DNA from: Peptococcaceae bacterium UBA3937
GTDB lineage: Bacteria > Bacillota > Peptococcia > DRI-13 > DTU073
NCBI GenBank assembly: GCA_002385735.1
Contig: DGEB01000009.1
Location: forward strand, 31,049-38,650
Direction: 5' to 3'
DNA: 7,602 bases
Shown here one piece after another: positions 1 through 6,292 of the stretch. Each line of letters opens with the position of its first letter. Position 1 is the stretch's first letter. The notes below the pieces were generated by a model. That model searched no databases. It was not told the DNA's origin and was given only the letters and a program-made list of their open reading frames with translations. The position numbers and the translations under genes were made by a program.

Positions 1-207
1 CTGCCGTGTGCTTAAAAGAAGCGGGATGACACCGGTCCCCGTCCCCAGATCAACCACCCGGTCCTGGGGCTTTACAGGGGCGAAATGACTTAATAAGACG
101 GCATCCAGCGTAAAGCGAAACCCTTGCTTTTTCTGGATGATCCGCAGGTTATGCAGGATTAAATCATCGATTGTTTCATCATCCTTGATGACCACGTCGC
201 TCTCCAC
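1..207 (-). CDS. trmN6: tRNA1(Val) adenine-37-N6 methyltransferase, N-terminal part (runs off the left edge)
   Basis: Only the first 69 codons are present; the gene continues beyond base 1. The start is a GTG at 207 preceded by a GAAAGGG ribosome site. The translation reads MESDVVIKDDETIDDLILHN, then a QKKQGFRFTLDAVLLSHF stretch (about residues 27-44) and the S-adenosylmethionine-binding motif I DLGTGTGVIPLLL (about 53-65). The F-x-x-D-A-x-L-L signature followed by this glycine-rich loop is typical of the TrmN6/YabB family, which methylates N6 of A37 in tRNA-Val. The catalytic NPPY motif lies outside the window and cannot be checked. It follows yabA by 28 bases, the same neighbour as in Bacillus subtilis (yabA-yabB), and is probably co-transcribed with it. 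The other possibility is a related class I methyltransferase, but context and motif make that unlikely. Confidence 0.88.
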   Translation of the reverse strand, partial: MESDVVIKDDETIDDLILHNLRIIQKKQGFRFTLDAVLLSHFAPVKPQDRVVDLGTGTGVIPLLLSTRQ

Positions 208-235
208 CCTACCCGCCCTTTCTCTAAAAACAACC

Positions 236-541
236 TTACAGCTTGCTTAAAAAGCCCATGCAAAAGATGCAGTCGCCTTGCCGGGCCTGGCCAAAATGAA
301 GATGACAAATATGAAAGCCCTCTTCATAAAGCTTAACCAGGTTTTCATAGCCTGAACCCTGAATCTTCTTGACGTTGTTCTCGATTTGGGCCTTGTCTTC
401 ATCGGTATAGCTGCACAATAGCCTCCGCAGCCGCTCGTTTTCTTCTTCGAGGGCGTAGGCCATCATCTTTACAGCAGTCAATTCTTCCTGGAGCGCCTGA
501 TGCTGCTCCTCCAGTTTAATTAATCGTTCCGTTAGCTTCAT
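236..541 (-). CDS. yabA: Replication initiation control protein YabA
   Basis: YabA is a Firmicute negative regulator of replication initiation that binds DnaA and the sliding clamp DnaN. The protein is 101 residues. Residues 3-42 form a leucine-rich heptad region ([20 protein letters not shown] onward), matching the N-terminal coiled coil that makes the YabA tetramer. The C-terminal end holds the zinc site: H77, C79, H80, then C91 and C94 in DCIFCMGFL. The 12- and 3-residue cysteine spacings are those I recall for B. subtilis YabA. The reading frame is open to 595 and overlaps ricT, but the ATG at 541 is preferred because it has an AGAGAGG site nine bases upstream and gives the usual family N-terminus. 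It begins 19 bases after ricT ends, so it is in the same operon. At 101 residues it is shorter than the B. subtilis protein (about 119). Confidence 0.95.
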   Translation of the reverse strand: MKLTERLIKLEEQHQALQEELTAVKMMAYALEEENERLRRLLCSYTDEDKAQIENNVKKIQGSGYENLVKLYEEGFHICHLHFGQARQGDCIFCMGFLSKL

Positions 542-560
542 CAGAAACAACCTCTCTTGC

Positions 561-1301
561 CTAGTCATCTTCGAGCTTTTCCAGGTCGCCCTCAATGTCG
601 TAATTCAAATCTTCCGGATTGTACGCTAAGGGCTCCTTCTTTCCTTTCTTACTGCTCTGGTAATGATCGTTTTCGTATTTTAGACAACACATCAACCGAC
701 CGCAGATCCCGGAAATTTTCGAAGGATTAAGGGATAAGTTCTGGTCCTTGGCCATCCGAATGGAAACCGGCTCAAAATCGCCTAAAAAGGTAGAACAGCA
801 CAGTTCCCGGCCACAAGAACCGATTCCGCCCAGCATTTTGGCTTCATCGCGCACCCCAATCTGTCTTAACTCAATCCTGGTTCTGAAAACTGCGGCCAAA
901 TCCTTCACTAATTCCCGGAAATCCACCCGCCCCTCTGCCGTAAAATAGAAGATGATTTTACTCCCGTCAAAAGTATATTCCACATCCACTAACTTCATCG
1001 GCAACTGGTGGGCGGCAATTTTTTGCAAGCAGATTTCTTTGGCTTCGTCAACCTTGGCCTGATGGATCTCCATCTTCCTTAAATCTTCAGGAGTAGCAAT
1101 GCGCAGCACCTTCTTCAGCGGTAGCACCACTTCTTCCTCCGGAACCTGCCGCAAGCCTATGACTACTCTCCCTAACTCCAAACCCCGAATGGTTTCCACA
1201 ATTACCGGGGTGTTGAGCGGTAAATCCAAATCACCCGGGGCAAAATAGTAGATTTTTCCCGCCGGTTTAAACCGAACTCCAATCACATCAACCATCAACA
1301 A
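561..1301 (-). CDS. ricT: PSP1-domain protein RicT (YaaT), RNase Y specificity factor
   Basis: RicT (YaaT) works with RicA and RicF as an iron-sulphur complex that directs RNase Y to certain transcripts and affects sporulation and competence in B. subtilis. The 246-residue product starts with a beta-rich segment ([17 protein letters not shown]), continues with the PSP1 core (about 60-150, including [20 protein letters not shown]), and then has two cysteine clusters: GSCGRELCC (C163, C168, C169) and GICGRLMCC (C200, C205, C206), the proposed cluster ligands. The tail is acidic. The start is uncertain: TTG at 1301 lies seven bases after an AAGGAAG site, a second TTG is at 1298 and an ATG at 1295. 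A nearer ATG at 1305 is out of frame and stops after five codons. It lies 22 bases after holB and before yabA, the standard Firmicute order. Confidence 0.95.
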   Translation of the reverse strand: MLMVDVIGVRFKPAGKIYYFAPGDLDLPLNTPVIVETIRGLELGRVVIGLRQVPEEEVVLPLKKVLRIATPEDLRKMEIHQAKVDEAKEICLQKIAAHQLPMKLVDVEYTFDGSKIIFYFTAEGRVDFRELVKDLAAVFRTRIELRQIGVRDEAKMLGGIGSCGRELCCSTFLGDFEPVSIRMAKDQNLSLNPSKISGICGRLMCCLKYENDHYQSSKKGKKEPLAYNPEDLNYDIEGDLEKLEDD

Positions 1302-1323
1302 TCATTCGCTTCCTTTCTACTTA

Positions 1324-2289
1324 TTACTTGTATTCCTTCTCCCTTTGCTCAATCCTTCTTAACTTCAACAAGAGAACCTCTAAATTCAGTCGATTGTTTG
1401 CGTTATATCTTAAAGCGAATACCGCTTTATTGATTTCCGCTAAAGCCTGTAAACAAACCCTGGGGTCAAGTTGCCCTAAAGTCAAAGCATCATCCCCCAA
1501 GATGAATTCCTCGCGCTTGGTTAATTGCCAGATCAAGCGATTCCGGTAAATAACCATCAACTGTTCCAGAAGAAGGGCGGTTAAATCCTTTTTGCTTAAG
1601 TCTTTCCACTTTATTTTGTCCACCATTTCCGTCCAGGCGAAAAGCTCCTTGTATCCTCCTTGCTGCAAGGCGGCGATGAGCTCAGGTAACCGGCACTTCG
1701 CTTTAAGCTTTGTCAACAGAGCAAGGCTTTGCTCATCCTGTCCGGTCCTTTCCCCCTGGTCTAAATACGCAAAGGGAACCGGCTGACAACGGGATTGAAT
1801 GGTAATCGGCAATTTAAACAAAGCTTCGGCTAACAGGATAAAAACCGTCTTTTCCGGCGGCTCTTCCAAAACCTTTAATAAGCTATTGGCGGCCTGTTCC
1901 GTTAAAAGATCCGCTTGCCGGATAATGATTACCTTGTAATTGCCTTCATAGGACTGGTAATAAAAACGCTCCTGCAGGGCCCGGATTTGTTCGATTTTGA
2001 TGGATAAGCCGTCCGGCGAAATTACCAGAACATCCGGGTGATTTCCGGCGGCGATCTTTTGGCATTCCGGGCAAGACCCACAGGGCTCTCCCTCCTGAGG
2101 GCGCTTGCAAAATAACAGCTGGGTAAAGGCCACGGCGGTTTGATACTTTCCGCCGCCCTTATGCCCATAAAAGAGGTAGGCATGGCTAATTCTCCCCGCG
2201 GCAAAAGCCGCCTTTAATAAGCTAATGGCCCGTTTTTGCTCTTTCAGCCGAGCCCATCCCAGGTCCGTCTTTTCTCCGTTCATTCCCAA
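1324..2289 (-). CDS. holB: DNA polymerase III subunit delta' (clamp loader)
   Basis: Delta' is a rigid subunit of the clamp loader that places the beta clamp on DNA. The 321-residue product has a P-loop-like segment GHKGGGKY (42-49), a four-cysteine zinc module (C61, C70, C73, C76), the LLKVLEEPP segment (137-145) and the SRC motif (166-168) that supplies the arginine finger to the neighbouring ATPase subunit. The P-loop ends in Tyr where an ATPase would have Thr or Ser, consistent with delta' not hydrolysing ATP; this is normal for the family. The C-terminal helical collar follows (about 220-320). Start choice: TTG 2289 lies 11 bases after AAAGGA, and ATG 2283 gives MNGEKTDLG with a more distant site, so either is possible. 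It is located between yaaR (30 bases upstream) and ricT, as in B. subtilis. Confidence 0.96.
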   Translation of the reverse strand: MGMNGEKTDLGWARLKEQKRAISLLKAAFAAGRISHAYLFYGHKGGGKYQTAVAFTQLLFCKRPQEGEPCGSCPECQKIAAGNHPDVLVISPDGLSIKIEQIRALQERFYYQSYEGNYKVIIIRQADLLTEQAANSLLKVLEEPPEKTVFILLAEALFKLPITIQSRCQPVPFAYLDQGERTGQDEQSLALLTKLKAKCRLPELIAALQQGGYKELFAWTEMVDKIKWKDLSKKDLTALLLEQLMVIYRNRLIWQLTKREEFILGDDALTLGQLDPRVCLQALAEINKAVFALRYNANNRLNLEVLLLKLRRIEQREKEYK

Positions 2290-2319
2290 TTATCCACTAT
2301 TCCTTTCAACTTCTATGCT

Positions 2320-2775
2320 CTAATAGTATAAGTCTACCAGTAATCCGCGAATACTGTCCAGTTTTTCCAGCACTTTCAGCGGATCTTTTTGCTGCTGGAG
2401 GACAAGCTTGCTTAATTCCTCCAGCTCTTGATTAATCAATTCAATATGCTGATAAATTTTCGGCTTTCCTCTTCTGGAAAAACTCGTTTCCTCCTGGAGG
2501 CCAAAAGCCTTTTTGAGGGTATCTTCCAGGAAACGCTTTAAGGTCTCTCTATATTCTATCAAATCCTGCACCGAAAAATTTTTGACCAGCCGTTTGCCAA
2601 CATCGTCCAGTTTTTTCAATAGCGCATCCAGTTGCTCCTGCCAATTGGCCAGGTTCTCTTCTTGCAAAGCATCCTGAAAAGTCCGTTGCCGGATGCCGGT
2701 GACCCTTTCCTTTTTTTCTATTCTTCCGGTAGTAGAAGCAAGATTTTGTTTAATATCCTTGTTTTGGATCCGCAT
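2320..2775 (-). CDS. yaaR: YaaR family protein (DUF327)
   Basis: The family is small and conserved in Firmicutes and its molecular role is unknown to me. The chosen ATG at 2775 gives 151 residues, close to the 146 or so of B. subtilis YaaR, with an AGAGGGG/GGTGG ribosome site just upstream. The frame is open to 2913, but that extension overlaps the 3' end of the decarboxylase gene in another frame and does not resemble the family. The sequence is almost wholly helical and charged: FQDALQEENLANWQEQLDAL (33-52), KKLDDVGKRLVKNFSVQDLI (54-73), EYRETLKRFLEDTLKKAFGL (74-93), and the characteristic RRGKPKIYQHIELINQELEE (101-120) with the end LDSIRGLLVDLYY. No cysteine, signal peptide or membrane segment is present. 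It begins 34 bases after the decarboxylase ends, where tmk and yaaQ would normally sit. Confidence 0.92.
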   Translation of the reverse strand: MRIQNKDIKQNLASTTGRIEKKERVTGIRQRTFQDALQEENLANWQEQLDALLKKLDDVGKRLVKNFSVQDLIEYRETLKRFLEDTLKKAFGLQEETSFSRRGKPKIYQHIELINQELEELSKLVLQQQKDPLKVLEKLDSIRGLLVDLYY

Positions 2776-2809
2776 CCTACTTACCACCCCTCTTTGCGCT
2801 AACCAGTAA

Positions 2810-4372
2810 TTAGCAGTTCCGGAGAACCGTAAGCTTTTGCCGGGGCCGTAAACCTTGTACCTGCAAACCGTTTTGCAACGCCCACTGCAAGTATTCCACC
2901 TGCTCTTTTTCAATCAGTTGTCCCGGCCAGAGACAGGGTATCCCGGGGGGATAAATGACTAACGGCGCCCCGCAAATCCGCCCCACCGATTGATGTAGAT
3001 TAAGCTCTTCCTTCATACTATAATACACCTTCCGGGGGCTCAGAACCAAGTCCACCGGTTTTTCATAGCAGGCCGTATTTAGATTTTTCAAAGGGGCCCT
3101 TTTTCCCCCGCCGGCCCAGTGTTCCTTGCGAATTTCCCGCAAGGCCCGGATTGCCTTTTCCACGTCTTCCTTGGAATGGCCAAGGGTAATTAAGAAAAGC
3201 ACATAATAGTAATCGGCCAGTTCCACCACCACACCATATTTTTCCCGTAAGATTTCCGCCAGTTCCCAGCCGGTAAGCCCTAACCCGGCCGCCGATACCA
3301 GCACTTTGGTGGGGTCCTGGTAGCAATCATCATCCTGAGCCCAATCGTCGGTCTCTTTATCAGCACCGGCAGACAAGAAAGAAGCACCGGGAAAGGACTC
3401 GAAACCGGAAGACGGTTCAAACCGGGAAGACTGCTCAAGGGAAAAAATCTCATACCCCGGAATGCAGGCTAGTTCGCGCCGGAGAAAAGCAGCCAGCTCC
3501 AAAGCTTGCTCCACAAGAGACGCTCCGTCACCGGCCATCTGCGCCTGGACACCGTCCAACGAGGCCATTAACAAATAGGAAGGGCTGGTGGTTTGCAAAA
3601 GATGGAGCGCCGCACCCACCGGCTCAAGCAGTTCCTCCTTGTTCACATGCAGCATGCTGGCCTGGGTCAAAGCCGCTAAAGTTTTGTGAGTGCTCTGAAT
3701 CACCAGGTCCGCCTTTTCTCTTTGCATGGATAAGGGATACTTATCCTGGAAATATAAATGGGCACCATGGGCTTCATCCACAATCTGGCTGATCCCCTGG
3801 GCTGCAAAATACTGCCGGACCTTGGCGGCATTAAAGCCAATCCCCTGGTAAGTAGGCTGCACCGTAACCGCTAAGCGGACGGCTTCTCCCGACTCTTCCT
3901 GTTTGCTTAAAAAAGTGCTGAGCGCCCGCGGGGACACCCCAAGGGGAAAACCCCATTTTCGCTCGACTTTTACCGGCATGATGACCGGTCGGCCCCCGCT
4001 TAAAACCAAGCCATTCAGCACGGCAATATGCGCATGACGGGGAATTAACACTTTACCGCCCGGGGGGTTCAGCGCGAGCAAAGCCGCCTGCAGCCCCACC
4101 GTCGAACCATTGACCAGATAGAAAGTGGCCTGGGCCCCAAAAAGCCGGGCGGCTAAAGCTTGCGAATCCTTAAGGCATCCGGTGGGAGCTTGCAAATTGT
4201 CTAATCCCGGCACCTCGGTAAGATCCATGTTGAGCGCCCTGGTGCCGAAAAGTTCTCGCAACTCGGCTAAGCAGCCTTTGCCCTGTTGATGCCCCGGTGT
4301 ATGAAAACCCGCCCTAGTGTGTTGCAAGTATTCTGAAATCTTTTTTAAGAGAGGAGTGTACCCTTTCTGCAA
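2810..4372 (-). CDS. yaaO: Orn/Lys/Arg decarboxylase family protein (YaaO-like, PLP-dependent)
   Basis: This is a fold-type I PLP enzyme of the bacterial ornithine/lysine/arginine decarboxylase group. The physiological substrate is not shown by the sequence. The 520 residues include the N-terminal HTPGHQQGKG (24-33), NGST cofactor-phosphate loop (88-91), PTYQG (173-177), DEAHGAH with the pyridine-nitrogen Asp199, and STHK with Schiff-base Lys230. The C-terminal domain (about 430-515) with YPPGIP (474-479) is complete. Residues about 311-352, rich in Ser, Phe and acidic residues, are an apparent insertion just before the conserved DPTKV (353-357), and make it longer than B. subtilis YaaO (about 480). 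The start is TTG 4372, eight bases after AAGGAAGG; the tempting ATG at 4380 is out of frame and stops quickly. It is the first gene of the leftward operon. Confidence 0.93.
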   Translation of the reverse strand: MQKGYTPLLKKISEYLQHTRAGFHTPGHQQGKGCLAELRELFGTRALNMDLTEVPGLDNLQAPTGCLKDSQALAARLFGAQATFYLVNGSTVGLQAALLALNPPGGKVLIPRHAHIAVLNGLVLSGGRPVIMPVKVERKWGFPLGVSPRALSTFLSKQEESGEAVRLAVTVQPTYQGIGFNAAKVRQYFAAQGISQIVDEAHGAHLYFQDKYPLSMQREKADLVIQSTHKTLAALTQASMLHVNKEELLEPVGAALHLLQTTSPSYLLMASLDGVQAQMAGDGASLVEQALELAAFLRRELACIPGYEIFSLEQSSRFEPSSGFESFPGASFLSAGADKETDDWAQDDDCYQDPTKVLVSAAGLGLTGWELAEILREKYGVVVELADYYYVLFLITLGHSKEDVEKAIRALREIRKEHWAGGGKRAPLKNLNTACYEKPVDLVLSPRKVYYSMKEELNLHQSVGRICGAPLVIYPPGIPCLWPGQLIEKEQVEYLQWALQNGLQVQGLRPRQKLTVLRNC

Positions 4373-4427
4373 AATCCCATCCTTCCTTCAGCACCTTGCT
4401 TGAAAAAGAGCAATCGTATCTGCCAAA

Positions 4428-4436
4428 AGTATACCA
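4428..4436 (-). promoter_or_regulatory. Extended -10 promoter for the yaaO operon
   Basis: On the minus strand, TGG-TATACT (4436 to 4428) is a good extended -10 element, about 55 bases before the yaaO start codon. No clear -35 hexamer lies 16-18 bases upstream, which fits an extended -10 promoter. It is the only good sigma-A-like element I find in front of the operon. No conditional regulation can be read from it. Confidence 0.5.
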
Positions 4437-4503
4437 CAAAAATGCCGAGAACTCTATCTCTTGCGGATAGACGGGTTTTAGCGCGGGCGCCATTAAGTTA
4501 CAG

Positions 4504-4571
4504 TTTTCGACAGGATCTTTTTTTCCAGTTTTTCGTGATATTTTTTTACACTTTTTTCGCAAATTTAATTT
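4504..4571. promoter_or_regulatory. T-tract region upstream of the gap promoter (possible bend or UP element)
   Basis: Runs of four to seven T at 4504, 4518, 4529, 4541 and 4552, followed by AAATTT at 4561, have centres roughly 10-13 bases apart after the first. They end directly at the TTTACA -35 box. Such phased A/T tracts commonly bend DNA or contact the RNA polymerase alpha subunit. The rest of the divergent interval 4437-4503 shows nothing I can name. Confidence 0.4.
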
Positions 4572-4597
4572 ACAATCAGTTTGATTTGTGTTATCAT
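4569..4597 (+). promoter_or_regulatory. Sigma-A promoter for the gap operon
   Basis: TTTACA (4569-4574), a 17-base spacer and TATCAT (4592-4597) make a plausible sigma-A promoter. Transcription would start near 4604, giving a leader of about 108 bases before the GTG of gap. A second AT-rich TATAAT at 4612-4617 lacks a well spaced -35. Confidence 0.55.
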
Positions 4598-4659
4598 TCT
4601 GATTACAGAGCTATAATAATGTTACAATATTTCGGGACATTTTTGTAATAATGATACCA
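4589..4659. repeat. Three copies of an AATGATAMCA-like decamer (operator-like) in the gap promoter and leader
   Basis: AATGATAACA occurs on the minus strand at 4598 to 4589, overlapping the -10 box. AATGTTACAA is at 4618-4627 and AATGATACCA at 4650-4659, both on the plus strand. The latter two lie in near-identical 12-mers (TAATAATGTTAC at 4614, TAATAATGATAC at 4646; one mismatch) exactly 32 bases apart, about three helical turns. TGTTACAA (4620-4627) and TTGTAATA (4643-4650) also form an inverted pair with one mismatch. The layout suggests a repressor binding cooperatively, but AT-richness weakens the case. Confidence 0.4.
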
Positions 4660-4697
4660 CAAATAGCGACGCATACTTATTAATTAAATTAAAAATC

Positions 4698-4703
4698 AGG
4701 AGG
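4698..4703 (+). promoter_or_regulatory. Ribosome binding site of gap
   Basis: AGGAGG lies eight bases before the GTG at 4712. This near-perfect site decides the non-ATG start and predicts strong translation. Confidence 0.85.
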
Positions 4704-4711
4704 GAACAAAC

Positions 4712-5746
4712 GTGGTAACCAGGTTAGGTATCAATGGGTTTGGCCGTATCGGCAGAATGTGTATGAGGGCTTCTTTAGAAAATCCCGAAGTAGAAGTAGT
4801 CGCTATCAACGGAACGACAAGCCCGCAATCGTTAGCTCATCTCTTGAAGTACGATTCCATTCACGGCAAACTACGTAACTCGATTGAAACAACAGATAAC
4901 GAAATTATTGTCGATGGTCGCCCCATCCGTATTCTCTCGGATCGTAATCCGGAAAATTTGCCCTGGGGAGACTATGGAGTAGATATTGTTATTGAATCTA
5001 CCGGGAAATTTAACAACGGGGAAGCTTGTCAGGTTCACCTGAGGAACGGAGCGAAAAAAGTCGTTATTACCGCTCCGGCAAAGAATGAAGACATTACCAT
5101 CGTAATGGGCGTAAATGAAGATGCCTATGACCCGGAGAAGCATCATGTTATCTCGAACGCTTCGTGTACCACCAACTGTCTCGCTCCAGTTGCGAAAGTT
5201 CTGAATGATACTTTCGGAATTGAATCGGGCATGATGACCACTATTCACGCTTTTACCACCGATCAACGGAGTTTGGACAACAGCCATAAAGATTTAAGAA
5301 GGGCCAGAAGCAGTGTCCAGTCAATTGTTCCTACGACCACCGGGGCAGCCAAAGCAATCGGCCTGGTGATCCCTGAATTAAAAGGAAAGCTGAACGGTAT
5401 TTCCGTGCGCGTACCGGTTGTTGACGTGTCCTTAACCGATTTAGTGGCTGTGCTGAACCGGGAAGTAACCGCGGAAGAAGTCAACAGGGCTTTGGAAGAT
5501 GCCGCCCGCGGTCCCTTAAAAGGAATCCTCGATTACTCCCGCGAACCGTTGGTTTCGATTGACTATCTCGGTGATTCCCATTCCGCAATCATTGATTCCC
5601 TTTCCACCATGGTGATGGGCTCCCGGATGGTTAAAGTTATGGCCTGGTATGACAATGAAATGGGTTATTCCTACCGGGTAATCGATTTAGCCGCTTACAT
5701 AGGAAAATTCCTGCATAGTAACGTCGAATCAGATGCTACTGCTTAA
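4712..5746 (+). CDS. gap: Type I glyceraldehyde-3-phosphate dehydrogenase, GapB-like cofactor site
   Basis: The enzyme interconverts glyceraldehyde-3-phosphate and 1,3-bisphosphoglycerate. The 344 residues begin with the dinucleotide fold (LGINGFGRIGR, 5-15) and contain the active site SCTTNC with Cys152, catalytic His179, the PTTTGAAKA segment (207-215) and the WYDNE end motif (312-316). Cofactor-determining positions are unusual: the Asp after Asn in the NAD-binding AVND segment of NAD enzymes is Gly34 here (AINGTT), and the Leu-Pro pair in DLPHKD is Asn190-Ser191 (DNSHKD). These changes point to NADP use or dual specificity. From memory, FGIESG and HSAIIDSLSTMVM resemble B. subtilis GapB more than GapA. 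A non-phosphorylating or erythrose-4-phosphate enzyme is less likely but not excluded. It starts an operon with two small genes and is not next to pgk or tpi. Confidence 0.97.
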   Translation: MVTRLGINGFGRIGRMCMRASLENPEVEVVAINGTTSPQSLAHLLKYDSIHGKLRNSIETTDNEIIVDGRPIRILSDRNPENLPWGDYGVDIVIESTGKFNNGEACQVHLRNGAKKVVITAPAKNEDITIVMGVNEDAYDPEKHHVISNASCTTNCLAPVAKVLNDTFGIESGMMTTIHAFTTDQRSLDNSHKDLRRARSSVQSIVPTTTGAAKAIGLVIPELKGKLNGISVRVPVVDVSLTDLVAVLNREVTAEEVNRALEDAARGPLKGILDYSREPLVSIDYLGDSHSAIIDSLSTMVMGSRMVKVMAWYDNEMGYSYRVIDLAAYIGKFLHSNVESDATA

Positions 5747-5778
5747 ATCTAATTACTAATAGGAAGGAAGGTGAAAGC

Positions 5779-5985
5779 GTGACCTCTGCATGTCCGGGAT
5801 GTAATGGCACGGGAATGGTTTTAGTGGATTGTTCCTATTGCCGCATTTCTGAAGAACCTGACAATGAGGAGCTAAAGGCAGCTCAGTGCACCAATTGCCA
5901 GAATAAAGGAGCTGTCGAGGACATGTGCCCCGTCTGTAGCGGAACTGGCATGATTTTAGAGCGAGACTCGATTTTAAAAGTTTGA
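5779..5985 (+). CDS. Small zinc-finger protein resembling the DnaJ cysteine-rich domain
   Basis: This 68-residue protein is almost only a zinc module. It has CPGCNGTG (5-12), CSYC (18-21), CTNC followed by QNKG (37-44) and CPVCSGTG (50-57): four CxxC pairs, the outer two with the GxG tail of DnaJ-type CxxCxGxG repeats, enough for two zinc sites. There is no J domain, substrate-binding domain, signal or membrane segment. The start is a GTG at 5779 after AAGGAAGGTG; another GTG at 5771 stops after three codons. It follows gap by 32 bases with no terminator visible, so co-transcription is likely. Its function is unknown. Stand-alone domains of this kind can be accessory or assembly proteins, so a chaperone or redox-linked role beside GAPDH is only a guess. 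Confidence 0.85.
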   Translation: MTSACPGCNGTGMVLVDCSYCRISEEPDNEELKAAQCTNCQNKGAVEDMCPVCSGTGMILERDSILKV

Positions 5986-6046
5986 TTAATGGGGAAACTA
6001 ATAGCAGCGTTTGTATCCTTTTATTTTAACCCAAGGAGTGAACAAA

Positions 6047-6292
6047 ATGCTGCGCAAAAAGAAAAGCCCCATTAATCCGGTGGCCTTAAGCAAGAAATAC
6101 AAATGTGATGTCGGTAAAATAATTCGTGCCTGGAAAAACGGGAAAAATGATCTGGAGCTTTCCAAAATGCTGGGAATAAACATGTATAAGCTGGTTCAAA
6201 TCCGTCAAGACATTACCTATGCTCATGAAAAGGCACGCCAAAACGAAAAGAAAAATGCTTCCTTCAAAACATCCTTATTACTAAAACCCTAG
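6047..6292 (+). CDS. Small basic protein with two helix-turn-helix-like repeats, function unknown
   Basis: I do not recognise a named family. The product is 81 residues and basic, especially at the start (MLRKKK) and near the end. The ATG at 6047 is chosen because a near-perfect AAGGAGTG lies six bases upstream; the frame is open from 6011 but that ATG has no good site. Residues 10-33 and 34-57 look like a duplicated 24-residue helix-turn-helix unit: both start with Asn, both carry LSK (14-16, 38-40), a turn, and a K-hydrophobic-hydrophobic pattern (GKIIRAW, YKLVQIR). This suggests nucleic acid binding, but a promoter target is not shown. It is the third gene of the gap unit, 61 bases after the zinc protein. 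Its TAG stop lies inside the terminator stem and the protein ends in Lys-Pro. Confidence 0.8.
   Translation: MLRKKKSPINPVALSKKYKCDVGKIIRAWKNGKNDLELSKMLGINMYKLVQIRQDITYAHEKARQNEKKNASFKTSLLLKP

Noticed and set aside
42..49. Tyr in place of Thr/Ser at the end of the HolB P-loop (residues 42-49 of the protein) as a sign of inactivation
   Set aside because: Delta' subunits generally do not use ATP and often have a degenerate P-loop; the SRC motif and zinc module are intact, so this is ordinary.
2776..2913. N-terminal extension of the YaaR frame into the decarboxylase gene
   Set aside because: The extension is the decarboxylase C-terminus read in another frame; the ATG at 2775 has a good ribosome site and gives the family length.
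4633..4646. CGGGAC followed by ATTTTTGT, recalling a CggR half operator
   Set aside because: Only one CGGGAC is present, the partner TGTC is absent at the expected spacing and there is no second half, so it is not a CggR operator as known in B. subtilis.
4400..4648. Open reading frame of 82 codons in the divergent control region, plus strand
   Set aside because: It covers the yaaO promoter, the T-tracts and the gap promoter, has no ribosome site and a composition driven by T-runs (Phe-rich), so it is chance.
4598..4711. Possible riboswitch or attenuator in the roughly 108-base gap leader
   Set aside because: Only a weak AT-rich stem (4620-4627 with 4643-4650) is visible, with no conserved riboswitch core and no terminator before the start codon.
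4871..5287. Long minus-strand open frame antisense to gap
   Set aside because: It is a shadow of the gap codons with no ribosome site and no family resemblance.
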